Below are positions 35,549 to 44,769 of a stretch of DNA of 64,000 nt, one piece after another (position 1 is the first letter of the stretch; each line of letters starts with the position of its first letter). The position numbers were made by a program, and so were the translations under genes. The DNA is from Xanthobacter dioxanivorans (lineage in GTDB: Bacteria; Pseudomonadota; Alphaproteobacteria; Rhizobiales; Xanthobacteraceae), in NCBI RefSeq assembly GCF_016807805.1, contig NZ_CP063362.1, forward strand, positions 5,188,501 through 5,252,500, written 5' to 3'. The notes under the pieces are model-generated. The model did no database searches and was not told where the DNA came from. It was given only the letters and a program-made list of their open reading frames with translations.

Positions 35549-36600
35549 GCGGCCCTCCTGCTGCTGTCCGGAGCGCCGGCGTCCGCGCCGCCGGCTTGAG
35601 CGTCGCGGCCCTGCCTCGCCCCGATCCCGCGTTCAGCCAGTTTCGCCGCGAGCAGCAGCAGCGTGGCGAGGGCCGCCACGGCGAAGCAGAGCCGGCGGAG
35701 ATCGCGGCGCGGGATGCGCTCCAGATAGGCGATGGGCGAGGCCTCCTGCCGGTCGATCTCGGCGATGGCGTCGGCGACCGCCTGGGGGCTGCCGGCCTCG
35801 AAGGCGCGATAGGAGACGCCGAGGCTGCCGAAGAAAAGATGCAGGTGGCGCTCTGGCATGGCCTGCGGGGTGTCCTCCCCCGGAGTGCGCGGCGCCTCGA
35901 AGATGCCGCGGGCGCCGGCGGTGCGCAGAAACAGCCAGTAGAGCCGCACCGGATTGCGCTTCACCCCGTCGCGCAGCGCCGCCTGCACCCGCGGATCGAC
36001 GAGCGCGGCCCCGTCCGAAACCAGCAGCACCGCTCGCGCCGCGCCGTCGCCGTCTTCTCCGAACGACGACAGGGCGAGGGCGAGGCCTCGGCCCACGTCG
36101 GTGAGCGCGAGGCCCGGCCGGTCGATGGCCGCCACCGCCGCCGCCACCGCCGCGTGATGGTCGGTGAGCGGCAATACCGGCATGGGCGAGGTGGAGAAGG
36201 CGGCGACGCCGATGCGGTCGCGCGGGCGACGGGCGAGGAAGTCGGTCAGCAGCCGCTTCGCCGCGGCCGATTTCGATTCCTCGCCCTGTCCCGGCTGCCG
36301 GTCGGCGAAGGTGTTGTCCATGCTGGCGGAACGGTCGAGCAGCAGCATCAGGTGGGCGCCGTTGCCCTGGCGCGTCATCGTTTCCTCCCGCAGATGCAGG
36401 CCGCCGAGGCCGAGGACAAGGGCCGCGATGGCCACCGATCCGGCGGTGCGCAGCCCCACGGCCACGGCCGTCGAGACGCCGTCGCGCGGCACCGCTGTGA
36501 TGGCGGGCAAGCGCTGTCCGCGAAAGGGGGTAGCGAACAGTGGCAGGAGGGCGAGCAGCAGAAGCCAAAGCAGCAGCGGATGATCGACGCCGGGGTTCAT
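35545..36600 (-). CDS. mxaC: MxaC, von Willebrand A domain maturation protein
   Basis: 351 residues. N-terminal membrane segments (DHPLLLWLLLLALLPLFATP and SVAIAALVLGLGGLHL) precede a vWA domain with the MIDAS motif DRSASMDNTFADRQ and downstream VLLVSDGAALVDPRV. A C-terminal helix (LCFAVAALATLLLLAAKLAE) follows. MxaC is needed with MxaA, K and L for calcium-loaded active methanol dehydrogenase. It overlaps mxaA and mxaK by ATGA junctions at both ends. Confidence 0.88.
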   Translation of the reverse strand: MNPGVDHPLLLWLLLLALLPLFATPFRGQRLPAITAVPRDGVSTAVAVGLRTAGSVAIAALVLGLGGLHLREETMTRQGNGAHLMLLLDRSASMDNTFADRQPGQGEESKSAAAKRLLTDFLARRPRDRIGVAAFSTSPMPVLPLTDHHAAVAAAVAAIDRPGLALTDVGRGLALALSSFGEDGDGAARAVLLVSDGAALVDPRVQAALRDGVKRNPVRLYWLFLRTAGARGIFEAPRTPGEDTPQAMPERHLHLFFGSLGVSYRAFEAGSPQAVADAIAEIDRQEASPIAYLERIPRRDLRRLCFAVAALATLLLLAAKLAERGIGARQGRDAQAGGADAGAPDSSRRAA

Positions 36601-37574
36601 GACACGCCCTCCGGCGCAAAATCCGGCCCGGCGTGCGTGCGCCGTCCCCCGTCCCGTTCGGCCGCCGCGAGCCGGCGGGACAAGGCGAGCAGCGCATCCG
36701 CCGGCAGCACGGCCCGCGCCTGTTCGGGATCCATGCCGAAAAACACCATGCGCGAGGCGGCGAAGAAACGGACGATGGCGTCGGCTTCGGGCGCGAAGCG
36801 CGGCGCGCCGGCAAGAAAGGTGGTGACATCCTCCGCCAGCAGCCTTCGGCCCGCCGCGGCATCGAACGCCCGATGCAGCAGCACCAGCCCGGCCGCATAG
36901 GCCTCTGGGGTCGGCGCATCGGCGAGGCTCCCGCGCAGGCGCCGGGCGGCGTCGCAGAAGGGCATCCGGCGCGAGGCGAAGGGGCCCCAGCCCCGCAGCA
37001 TGGCGAGTGCCAGCAGGCTGGCGACGGCGAGGCCCGCCGCGCCTCCCGCCGCGCGCAGATCATCGCGCAACGGGTACGGCGCCGGGGCGATATCCGGTTG
37101 CAGCGCCATGGGATTGGCCGTCCGGCTGGAGACGATCTCGCGCAGGGGCGACGACACGAAGGTCCACGCCGGCACGCTCAGCGCCAGGCGCTTGTCGCGG
37201 TCCGCGGCGACCAGGGGGACGGCGGGGATCTCGAGCGCGCGGGGCTCGAGCGGCGCATAGAAGGTCTGGTAAATGAGCGTGAGGCGATAGCGCCGCCCAC
37301 CAGCCCGCTCCGGCAGCGCGGTGAGCCGGGCCGAGACGAGATCGAGCCAATAGGTCACCGGCCGCGGGCGGGGCAGCCCGCTTTCGGCCAGTTGGTAGCC
37401 GGGGTCGAGGGCGAGGACCGCTTCGTGAGTGATCACGTCACCGATGAAATAACCGAAGGGCCGCGGGGCGAAGAGTTCCACCGTGGCCGCACGCGCGGCC
37501 GCCCCTGGAAGGAGCAGGAGGAGAAGCGCGGCGCAGGCGCGTGCCGCCGCGCTAGCGGCGCGCCAGGAAATCAT
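36597..37574 (-). CDS. mxaA: MxaA, methanol dehydrogenase maturation protein
   Basis: About 325 residues from ATG 37574 (MISWRAASAAARACAALLLL; ATG 37583 also possible), which lies 23 nt inside the end of mxaS. A signal peptide or anchor, a periplasmic beta-rich region (VELFAPRPFGYFIGDVITHE, the usual MxaA start), a membrane helix near residue 190 (GGAAGLAVASLLALAMLRGW) and a C-terminal cytosolic helical part are visible. MxaA is required for calcium insertion into the enzyme. Mutants in other methylotrophs make inactive methanol dehydrogenase. Confidence 0.87.
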   Translation of the reverse strand: MISWRAASAAARACAALLLLLLPGAAARAATVELFAPRPFGYFIGDVITHEAVLALDPGYQLAESGLPRPRPVTYWLDLVSARLTALPERAGGRRYRLTLIYQTFYAPLEPRALEIPAVPLVAADRDKRLALSVPAWTFVSSPLREIVSSRTANPMALQPDIAPAPYPLRDDLRAAGGAAGLAVASLLALAMLRGWGPFASRRMPFCDAARRLRGSLADAPTPEAYAAGLVLLHRAFDAAAGRRLLAEDVTTFLAGAPRFAPEADAIVRFFAASRMVFFGMDPEQARAVLPADALLALSRRLAAAERDGGRRTHAGPDFAPEGVS

Positions 37575-38463
37575 GCAGCGCATCAGGGTCGAACCTGTCG
37601 ACGAGGTGGAAGGCATGGCGCCCGCGGGCGGTGAACGCGGCGTCGAGGGCCTCCAGGCGGGCATGGGCCTGCGCCCGCCATCTGGCCCTGAGCGACGGCC
37701 GCATGACGACGAGGCGCCGCGCACCCGTCTCCGCATCCTGCGCCTCCATGAGCCCGTAGGCGGGCACATGGCCTTCGGTGCGGCTGTCGCGGACCACCAC
37801 CGGCACCACGTCGTGCCGCCACAGGGCGTCGAGCAGGTCGGCGAGGTCGGCGGCGGGGATCAGGAAATCCGAGACGAGGAAGACCAGGCACCGCCGCCGG
37901 GGCAGGTCCTCGGCCGCCGCCAGCAGGCCGCGGGCGCTCCGCCGCGAGGCCGGGGCGTGCGCGAGCCGGGAAAGCACCTCCTGCGCGATGCCGCGGCGAT
38001 GGGTGGGCGCGATCCGGATGTCCTCCCGCGGCGCATCGTCCGCCGCCAGCAGGGTGAAGGCGTCACCGCCGGCCGCCGCCGAGGCGGCGAGCGTGGCGGC
38101 GAAGCGCGCCACCTCCGGCGGCCCATGGCCGGGCAACGCTTCATCGAAGCCCATGGAGCCGGACAGGTCCACCAGCGCGGCCACCGTGATCGCCCGCCGT
38201 GGCGCGAACGAACGGACATGGACGGCATCGAACGGGTCGCGCAGCGTGGCACGCAGGTCGATGCGGCGCGGGTCGGGGCGGGCCATTAGCGGCAGGAGGC
38301 CGCGGAAGCTGCCCTCACCGCCCTCGGCGCGGGCAGGATGGGCGCCGGGCTTTTCGCCGCGCGGACGCCAGCGCAGCCTGTAAGGCAGGACGGCCGCGTC
38401 GGGCTCCGCATCGGACAATCCGCGACCGTCCTTGTTCTGTCCGGGGCCTTCATCCCCGATCAT
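37552..38463 (-). CDS. mxaS: MxaS, DUF58 protein partner of MxaR
   Basis: 303 residues. It has the DUF58 layout seen with MoxR-type ATPases: PYRLRWRPRGEKPGAHPARAEGG, then DPRRIDLRATLRDPFDAVHV and a vWA-like part with DLSGSMGFDE as MIDAS-like motif. No membrane segment is evident. MxaS works with MxaR in methanol dehydrogenase maturation. The ATG overlaps the mxaR stop (ATGA). Confidence 0.87.
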   Translation of the reverse strand: MIGDEGPGQNKDGRGLSDAEPDAAVLPYRLRWRPRGEKPGAHPARAEGGEGSFRGLLPLMARPDPRRIDLRATLRDPFDAVHVRSFAPRRAITVAALVDLSGSMGFDEALPGHGPPEVARFAATLAASAAAGGDAFTLLAADDAPREDIRIAPTHRRGIAQEVLSRLAHAPASRRSARGLLAAAEDLPRRRCLVFLVSDFLIPAADLADLLDALWRHDVVPVVVRDSRTEGHVPAYGLMEAQDAETGARRLVVMRPSLRARWRAQAHARLEALDAAFTARGRHAFHLVDRFDPDALHDFLARR

Positions 38464-39506
38464 GGGGCCGGCACCGTCTCGAACGCCGCCCGGCACAGGG
38501 CGGCGGCGATCTCCTCGCGCCGCATCTCGTAGACGGGATCGAAGAAGATGCGGTGCGCCATCACTTCCGGGAAAACGGCGCGCAGGTCCTCCGGCACGAT
38601 CATGGTGCGCCCCTCCAGCCAGGCCCGCACCCGTGCCGCCCGCACCAGATAGGACATGCCGCGCGGGCTCGCGCCGCCCTGCACCAGCCGGTCCATCCGC
38701 ACGCCGGAGAGGGCGATGCCGGCGGCATGCGGATTTCGCACCGCATCCCACAGGGCCACCGTGTAGGCGGCAATCGCGGGGCTGGCGTGGACGGCCTCCT
38801 GGATCGCGCCGGCCACGGCGCCGAGGCGGGTGTGGTCGAGCACGCCCTCGCGGACCTCGGACAGGAGACGGTCCATGTGGTGGAAGCGCGGATCGAAGAT
38901 GAGAGCGGTCCGTGCCTGCATCCCCGTGGGCGCGGCCACCTGCACCTCCATGAAGAAGCGGTCGCGGGCGGCTGCCGGCAGCTCGAACGTCTCCTCGCGC
39001 TCGACCCGGTTGCGGTCGGCGAACACCTGGAGATACGGAAAGACATGGTCCTGGCCGAAGGCGCTGACGGTGCCCTCCGCCATCAGGCGCAGCAGCAGCG
39101 AATGCACCTGCGGGCGCGCCCGGTTGATCTCGTTGAAGAAGAAGATGGAAAGGCCGGTGCCCCGCCGCAGCAGCGGGCCGGGGTCCACCCGCGGGCGGCC
39201 GTCGTCGCCGATGCGGGCATCGTAGACGAGATCCGACGGCATCAGGTCGACCGTGCCTTCCACCCGCTCATAGGCACCGCCGATGGCGCGGGCCATGGCG
39301 CGCAGCAGGGTGGTCTTGCCCACTCCCACGTCGCCCTCGAGCAGCACATGGCCGCGGGCGAACACCGCGATGCTGAGCATGCGGATGACCCGCTCCTGGC
39401 CGAGCACCACCTTCGCGACCTCCCGCTCGAATGCGAGCGCGCGCGCGTGCCAGTCCGCGATCCTTTCGTCCGATCCGGCGATGGCGTGCATGGAATCTGC
39501 GACCAT
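38460..39506 (-). CDS. mxaR: MxaR, MoxR-type AAA ATPase
   Basis: 348 residues, the founding type of the MoxR family. Motifs: Walker A LLEGDVGVGKTTLLRAMA, Walker B region LSIFFFNEINRARPQVHSLL, sensor 1 (FADRNRVEREETFELPAAA) and the C-terminal AAA lid (ASPRGMSYLVRAARVRAWLE). It acts as a chaperone-like ATPase in methanol dehydrogenase maturation with MxaS. Ribosome site AGGAAGG before ATG 39506. The 175-nt gap after mxaI is the largest within the operon downstream of mxaF. Confidence 0.92.
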   Translation of the reverse strand: MVADSMHAIAGSDERIADWHARALAFEREVAKVVLGQERVIRMLSIAVFARGHVLLEGDVGVGKTTLLRAMARAIGGAYERVEGTVDLMPSDLVYDARIGDDGRPRVDPGPLLRRGTGLSIFFFNEINRARPQVHSLLLRLMAEGTVSAFGQDHVFPYLQVFADRNRVEREETFELPAAARDRFFMEVQVAAPTGMQARTALIFDPRFHHMDRLLSEVREGVLDHTRLGAVAGAIQEAVHASPAIAAYTVALWDAVRNPHAAGIALSGVRMDRLVQGGASPRGMSYLVRAARVRAWLEGRTMIVPEDLRAVFPEVMAHRIFFDPVYEMRREEIAAALCRAAFETVPAP

Positions 39507-39681
39507 GGGATCTGCGACCTTCCTGAGCGCCGATGCGGCGAAGAAGGCGCAGCCAGCCGGACGGCAGGGCGAACCCCGCCGCAGTCCCGGCAGGCCGCGC
39601 CAGTTGGCCCACCATCCATCGGAGGATTGCCGGCAGAGCGAAGTGGCTATGCCCAGCTGGTGGGATCGGGGGCGGCCCTCG

Positions 39682-39999
39682 TCAGTTCGACGGAATCTTG
39701 CTCACGTCATAGACGAACTGGCCGGTCTTCTGGAAATACTCGACACGCTTCTTGTTTCGCGCCTCCATGTCGGCGATGGACGCGGATTGCTTGTTCAGCT
39801 CGGCGGGGTTGTGCTTGGGGTCGTACTTGGACCCCGCCACCTTGTCGGGATAGCCCGGCTTCGGCTCCCAGCAATTGCCCGGCGCCCGGCAATTGGTGCC
39901 GTCATAGGCGAGGGCGCCGGAGGCGGCGAGGAGGCCGGCGGAAAGGGCCGCGGCAGCAAACAGAGCTGTGTGGCGGCGGATGCGGTCAAGTCGGGTCAT
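39682..39999 (-). CDS. mxaI: Methanol dehydrogenase small subunit MxaI
   Basis: 105 residues including a signal peptide (MTRLDRIRRHTALFAAAALS, cut near ALAYDG). Mature sequence YDGTNCRAPGNCWEPKPGYP is diagnostic, with the two Cys that form the beta-subunit disulfide. A long charged helix (NKQSASIADMEARNKKRVEY) follows and the chain ends KTGQFVYDVSKIPSN. MxaI binds MxaF to form the alpha2beta2 periplasmic enzyme. Its presence supports a true MxaFI enzyme rather than a XoxF type. Confidence 0.95.
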   Translation of the reverse strand: MTRLDRIRRHTALFAAAALSAGLLAASGALAYDGTNCRAPGNCWEPKPGYPDKVAGSKYDPKHNPAELNKQSASIADMEARNKKRVEYFQKTGQFVYDVSKIPSN

Positions 40000-40016
40000 G
40001 TGGTTTCCTCCCGTTC

Positions 40017-40619
40017 TCATCTGAGGCCGGCCGCACTTGTGGCCGACACCTTGCACACCGGCGCCTGGTCGAGAGGCGGCGTGTGATCCTCTTTGTCGTC
40101 GAAGGGCTTGAAGGCGGCGCGCTGGGCTGGGCTGAGCCAGACGGCCTCGTTGGGGTCGTCCTTGTAGATGTGGCGCACCCAGGCCATCACCAGCAGCATC
40201 TCGTCGAGGTTCAGCGCGCCGTACATGGGCCCCATCTGCCCCTGCGCGCCGCCGAAGATGGTCTCGAACAGGCCTTGGTCGGTCATGTTCTTCGGGTAGG
40301 TCCAGTAGGCGTCGTTGAGGCCCGGCCCGATCTTGCCTTCGCCGTAATGGCCGTGGCAGCCGGAGCACATGGAGAGGAACAGATCCTTGGCCTTGGGCAG
40401 GCAGGTCTTGTTTTCCAAGTAGGGATTGACGCCGGCGGAGAGGAATTTCTTCACCGCCTCGGTGTCGCGGCCTTCCTCCATCGCCTCGGACAGATCGAGG
40501 GGCTGGCCGGTGATGGTGTTGGTGAAGGACAGCGTCGCATGCGCGGCCAGCGTGAAGGCGGAGACGAGCGCGATGGCAACAAGGCCCTTCATGGCACGCA
40601 AGTAGAAACACTTCTGCAT
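40017..40619 (-). CDS. mxaG: Cytochrome cL MxaG, electron acceptor of methanol dehydrogenase
   Basis: About 200 residues with a signal peptide and one covalent haem site, CSGCH, in [20 protein letters not shown]. Also typical are [20 protein letters not shown] and the Met-ligand region [20 protein letters not shown]. It receives electrons from PQQ in MxaF in the periplasm and passes them to a terminal oxidase chain. Start: ATG 40619 or ATG 40592 ([16 protein letters not shown]); the second gives a cleaner signal peptide, the first is used here. Confidence 0.93.
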   Translation of the reverse strand: MQKCFYLRAMKGLVAIALVSAFTLAAHATLSFTNTITGQPLDLSEAMEEGRDTEAVKKFLSAGVNPYLENKTCLPKAKDLFLSMCSGCHGHYGEGKIGPGLNDAYWTYPKNMTDQGLFETIFGGAQGQMGPMYGALNLDEMLLVMAWVRHIYKDDPNEAVWLSPAQRAAFKPFDDKEDHTPPLDQAPVCKVSATSAAGLR

Positions 40620-40667
40620 TGGACCTACCGCAATGTTTGAAGAAAATCCGCGCGGCGCTGCCGCGGC

Positions 40668-41546
40668 TCAGGTGTTGGGCTTGAGGAGCGGGATGCCCTC
40701 CTGCGAAAGGATCTCCTCGATCTGCGGGCGTGCCCGCACCAGGGCCGTCTCGATCTCGCCCAGCAGCGCCTTGTCGTCGAGGCGCACCCCCACGGACTGG
40801 TCGTAGTGCAGCGGGATGTCGGTGCCGTCGAACTTGGTGATGGCGGTGCCGGCGAGACTCATGCGCAGAGGCACCTGCGAGGCCTTCACGTAGCGCGCGA
40901 CTTCCGGGGCGAAGGCGAAGGCGATGTCGGCTTCCCCGCTCGTCACCTCGCTGACGATGCGCTCGCCGGGGATCTGCACATACTGGTTGCGCGGCGACCT
41001 GAAATTCACGAGGCCGTAGAGATAGGCCGCATTGTCCTCATACTTGCCGAGCCGCTTCAGCATGGTCTCGCCGGGCGAATAGAAGCGGATGGCGAAGCGG
41101 CCGAGGGCAGCGACCTGCGGGTCCTGCCAGTCGATGGCGGTGATGTTGCGGTCGGCCTTCGTCACCAGCACATAGGATGTGCGGTAATAGGGCCTGGAGG
41201 TGAGCATGCGGGCATCGCCGGTATCCACGCCCATCACCACGTCGCAGAGCTTCGCGTCGAGCTGGTCGCGGACCTGGTAGATGGCGGGCTTGCTGCTCCA
41301 CACGAACACCGCCTTGCGGCCCATGGCCGCGGCCAGCGCCTCCGCGAGGCGGTTCTCGAACCCCTTGCCGTCCTTCTGCGAGAACGGTGCCTCCACCTCG
41401 GAGGCACATACGCGCAGGGTCGTGGGATCGCCCTGTGCCGCGGCGGTCGCCGGCTTCTGCGTCTGCGTCCAGGCGGGCGCGGCACCAACGGAGAGCAGCA
41501 ATCCGGCGAGAAGCAGGCCGCGGGCGGAAAAGGCGAAAGAGCTCAT
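40668..41546 (-). CDS. mxaJ: MxaJ, periplasmic binding-protein-like accessory of methanol dehydrogenase
   Basis: 292 residues with signal peptide (MSSFAFSARGLLLAGLLLSV, cut near AWTQT). It has a type II periplasmic binding protein fold: TTLRVCASEVEAPFSQKDGKGFENRLA, CDVVMGVDTGDARMLTSRPYYRTSYVLV and GEADIAFAFAPEVARYVK. MxaJ is part of the dehydrogenase system and proposed to aid assembly or the handling of subunits. It is second in the operon, as usual. Confidence 0.93.
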   Translation of the reverse strand: MSSFAFSARGLLLAGLLLSVGAAPAWTQTQKPATAAAQGDPTTLRVCASEVEAPFSQKDGKGFENRLAEALAAAMGRKAVFVWSSKPAIYQVRDQLDAKLCDVVMGVDTGDARMLTSRPYYRTSYVLVTKADRNITAIDWQDPQVAALGRFAIRFYSPGETMLKRLGKYEDNAAYLYGLVNFRSPRNQYVQIPGERIVSEVTSGEADIAFAFAPEVARYVKASQVPLRMSLAGTAITKFDGTDIPLHYDQSVGVRLDDKALLGEIETALVRARPQIEEILSQEGIPLLKPNT

Positions 41547-41678
41547 GGTTTCGCTCCCGAAGGGGTGTTCCGGACAGAGGCGCCGGTCGATACGGTGAGA
41601 TGCCGGCCGCCGCACAGCAGGAGCGGCGGCCGGCAAGGGGCGGCGGTCGGAGGTCCGCCGCCCGATGCGTGTGAAAGA

Positions 41679-43565
41679 TCAGCCGCCCGAGCCGTATTCG
41701 CCCACGTTCGGATCGTCGTAGGGGCCCTTCCCGCCGAGGGAGAACACCATCACGCCGCCGCCCATCTGGGTGTAGTGCTGGAGCTGCTTGAACGCGCCCA
41801 CGGAGCCGAGGCCGGCGGTGGGATCGTTGAGGTCAAACACCAGGCCCACGCCCGGCCAGCCGCCGACGCCGTAATAGATGGCGACGTACTGCACGCCCTT
41901 GTGCGTGTAGGTCATGGGATGGCCGATGACGCCGGAGGGCAGCTTGAACTTCCACAGCAGCTCCCCGGTGTCGCTGTCACGGGCCTTGATGAAGCCGTCC
42001 AGCGTTCCGTAGAACATCACGCCGCCGGCGGTGGCGAGGGTGCCGCCCCAGGCCGCGAAGCGCTCCATCACTTCCCACTTGTACTTGTGGTTGATGGCGT
42101 CATAGGCCTTCACCTGGCCGAGGCCCTCATACTTCTGGCGGTCGCCCTTGGGGCCGGGATACATCCACAGCGTGGCGCCGACGAAGAACTGCCCCGCCCG
42201 GTAGGGCAGCATGAAGGGCTCCCAATCCATGCAGATATGGTTGATGCCCATGAAGAAGGACTGCCGCTGGGGGTCGTAGCTGTCGTGCCCCTGATTGTGG
42301 TAGCCCATGGCCGAGGGGCAGATGTCGCGACCCTTGTGGTCCATGCGGGTGGCGTATTCCGGATCGCGCTGCGGCAGGCCGGTCTTGATGTCCACCTGCT
42401 TCACCCAGTTGACCGTGTCGTCGATCTTGTCGGCGGAGACCAGGGTGCCGTCAGTGCGGTCCAGGGTGTAGACGATGCCGTTGCGGTCCGGATGGGTCAG
42501 GAGCTTGCGCATCTTGCCCGTCTGGTCCTTCTGCTCGGACAGCATCATCACGTTGACGCCGGCATAGTCCCATTCGTCGTGGGGGGTCTTCTGGTAGCCG
42601 AACTTGGCCTCGCCGGTGTCGATGTCCCGGCCCCAGATGGTCATGGTCCACTTGTTGTCGCCGGGACGCATGGTCTCGTTCCACGGCGCCGGGTTGCCGG
42701 AGCCGTAATAGACCATGTTGGTGGAGGGATCGAAGGCGTACCAACCCCAGTTGGTGCCGCCGCCGATCTTCCACGCGTCGCCTTCCCAGGTGCCGGTGCC
42801 GAGGCCCTTCTGGCCGTAATGCGGGTTGGCCTTGTTGAAGTCGTTGGCGAGCATCACCTGCTCGTCGGGACCGGTGGCGTAGGCGCGCCACTTCTGGGCG
42901 CCGGTGCGCACGTCATAGGCGGTGACGTAGCCGCGCACGCCGAGCTCCGCGCCGGAAGAGCCCACCAGCACCGTGTCCTTCACCACGTAGGGCGCGATGG
43001 TGAGGGTGGAGCCCACCTTGATGTCGGAATTCTCCAGCTTCCAGAATTCCTCGCCGCTGTCGGCCTTCAGCGCCACGATGTGGCCGTCGAGCTGGGTCTT
43101 GAGAATGAGCGGCGGTGTCTTGGCGTCGCCCGGCCAGTAGGCGAGGCCCCGGTTCACCACGTCGCAGCAGGCCACCGCGCGGGCCGTGGGGTTCTGCTTG
43201 GGCTTGTGCTGCCAGAGGATGTGACCCGGATCGTCGAGGCCGAGGGCGAAGGTGGTGTTGGGGAACGGCGCGTGCACGTACATCACGCCGTTGACCACCA
43301 GCGGCGTGCCTTCGTGGCCGCTGAGCACGCCCGTGGAAAAGGACCACGCGGGCCGCAGCTGCTTTACGTTCTGCTTGTCGATCTGCTTCTGCGGGCTGTA
43401 GTTGTTCGCGTCGTAGTTCTTGCCCGTCATCGGCCAGTTCTCGTCGTTTTTGGCGAGATCGACGAGCTTGTCGTTGGCGTGGGCGATGCTCGGGAGTGCG
43501 GCGGAGCCCGCCGCCAGGGCGAGCGTCACCGCACACAGGGACGCGGAAGAGAACAATCGTGTCAT
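41679..43565 (-). CDS. mxaF: Methanol dehydrogenase large subunit MxaF (calcium type)
   Basis: 628 residues with signal peptide (cut near SIAHAND). An eight-bladed PQQ propeller with the vicinal disulfide CC in [13 protein letters not shown]. Oxidises methanol to formaldehyde in the periplasm. The catalytic Asp is Asp333 in [11 protein letters not shown]. The residue two places on is Ala335; lanthanide XoxF enzymes have Asp there, so this is the calcium-dependent MxaF type. Further hallmarks: [40 protein letters not shown] and [17 protein letters not shown]. Ribosome site AAGGAAG before the ATG. First gene of the operon; promoter in the AT-rich region upstream. Confidence 0.97.
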   Translation of the reverse strand: MTRLFSSASLCAVTLALAAGSAALPSIAHANDKLVDLAKNDENWPMTGKNYDANNYSPQKQIDKQNVKQLRPAWSFSTGVLSGHEGTPLVVNGVMYVHAPFPNTTFALGLDDPGHILWQHKPKQNPTARAVACCDVVNRGLAYWPGDAKTPPLILKTQLDGHIVALKADSGEEFWKLENSDIKVGSTLTIAPYVVKDTVLVGSSGAELGVRGYVTAYDVRTGAQKWRAYATGPDEQVMLANDFNKANPHYGQKGLGTGTWEGDAWKIGGGTNWGWYAFDPSTNMVYYGSGNPAPWNETMRPGDNKWTMTIWGRDIDTGEAKFGYQKTPHDEWDYAGVNVMMLSEQKDQTGKMRKLLTHPDRNGIVYTLDRTDGTLVSADKIDDTVNWVKQVDIKTGLPQRDPEYATRMDHKGRDICPSAMGYHNQGHDSYDPQRQSFFMGINHICMDWEPFMLPYRAGQFFVGATLWMYPGPKGDRQKYEGLGQVKAYDAINHKYKWEVMERFAAWGGTLATAGGVMFYGTLDGFIKARDSDTGELLWKFKLPSGVIGHPMTYTHKGVQYVAIYYGVGGWPGVGLVFDLNDPTAGLGSVGAFKQLQHYTQMGGGVMVFSLGGKGPYDDPNVGEYGSGG

Positions 43566-44103
43566 TTGGCGCTTCCTTGGGCTTTCCTCACTCGGGGTAG
43601 ATCGGCGTCAGTCGGCTGCGTCCGCCGGGGCACGCTCATGCGCCCCGGCAGGCTTCCGCCGTGTTGTAAGATCCCGGTGCCAGCCGTACCGATCCGCGTC
43701 AGGCGGGTCGGCGTGCGACCACTGCCGACGGGCGGAGGTCCAGGTCAGATGCGGTGCGCACCCGTCGAGGCCTTCCGCCGTTCGACATGTCGGCAACGGC
43801 TTGTCGTGAGCTTGGCTATGACGGTCGTCCTCCGATTGCGACCTGCGGTGTTTTTCTTATTGTTTTCTTAGTCTTCAGTTCTTTGTGTCATGAGTTGAGA
43901 TCGCCGCGAGGTTTTTGTCTCGCGGTGATTGTGCAATTGAAGGCGGGAAGTTTTGGCAATCCGCACTGGAGCGACTTCCTAATTCACTGTTGTATAAGGC
44001 ATTTTTCATGGAAGTTGGGACGCCCGCCGGTGGTCCGGGCTGGAACGGGCTTGATGCTGGCGCCACAGAAATCGTGACGTATATTTAGGAGTGTCCGGTG
44101 TAG
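43566..44103. promoter_or_regulatory. Divergent mxaF / moxZYX control region
   Basis: A 540-nt spacer between divergent operons. The part 43845-44060 is clearly AT-richer than its surroundings and is the likely promoter zone for both directions. At 43900-43929, ATCGCCGCGAG and CTCGCGGTGAT form an inverted repeat (11-nt arms, one mismatch, 8-nt T-rich loop), a candidate site for the response regulator or a leader hairpin. I could not identify -35/-10 hexamers with confidence. No gene is supportable here. Confidence 0.55.
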
Positions 44104-44769
44104 ATGGTGCTTATGCGGGAAATAATAAGGAAAACATCAGAGGCCGGCCGAAGGTGTCGGCAGGATGCGTGGGCGTCGCGTGCGCTGCGGCATTCATTTC
44201 GCAGCGTCGCCATGCATGCGGCGATGCTTGTCGGCTCGTCGCTGGTGCTGGCCGGCTGCGGCGAAAGCGAGGAGCCGGCCGGCCGGCCGGCCGCCACCCA
44301 TACCCCGCCGCCTGCGCTCGAAAGCGCCGCGCGCTCCGCGCCCCCGACGCCCCAGTCCCTCCCGCCAACCACCCGCGAATGGCTCGAGCTTGGGGATTCC
44401 ACGCCGCCGCAGACGTGGCTGGCCGCCCGCGCCACCGGGCCGGACGGGCCAGATCGGCCCGCCGTGGAGGCGCGGTTGCAGCAGCTGCTGAAGGAGGCGG
44501 ACTCGGTTTTCCACGAGACGCCGCGCATGCTGGCGAATCGCACCGTGCAGCTACAGCGGATGCTGGCCGACATTTCCATCGTCGAGGCGCCGCAGGAGAT
44601 CCTGCAGGGCTTCATCCCCCTCGGCCAGCGCGGCAGGCCGGCGGGATACGCGGACCTGTGCCAGCACTATTTCAATCTCCGGAACACCGGCTTCGACCGG
44701 GCCGCGGCGCTGCGCGCGCTCGCGTCGTCGGGCGGGCATGACGGCGGCGGCTTGCGGGGAACGCCATGA
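44104..44769 (+). CDS. Lipoprotein coupled to the methanol two-component system (MoxZ position)
   Basis: About 221 residues. A long basic N-terminus is followed by a lipoprotein signal with lipobox LAGC (MHAAMLVGSSLVLAGCGES; an ATG at 44212 would start just there). A Pro-rich linker and a helical C-terminal region with repeated Gln/Leu (RTVQLQRMLADISIVEAPQE, LCQHYFNLRNTGFDRAAALR) follow. The stop overlaps the kinase start (ATGA). In Paracoccus the corresponding gene upstream of the kinase and regulator is moxZ; homology to it is inferred from position only. It may be a periplasmic sensing partner of the kinase. Confidence 0.65.
   Translation: MVLMREIIRKTSEAGRRCRQDAWASRALRHSFRSVAMHAAMLVGSSLVLAGCGESEEPAGRPAATHTPPPALESAARSAPPTPQSLPPTTREWLELGDSTPPQTWLAARATGPDGPDRPAVEARLQQLLKEADSVFHETPRMLANRTVQLQRMLADISIVEAPQEILQGFIPLGQRGRPAGYADLCQHYFNLRNTGFDRAAALRALASSGGHDGGGLRGTP

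Noticed and set aside
41679..43565. XoxF (lanthanide) methanol dehydrogenase
   Set aside because: Ala, not Asp, two residues after the catalytic Asp, and mxaI plus the Ca-insertion genes are present.
40806..43871. Very long open frame (1021 codons) on the plus strand across mxaJ and mxaF
   Set aside because: It is the antisense shadow of two clear mxa genes in GC-rich DNA, has His/Gly/Ala-rich low-complexity sequence and no family motif.
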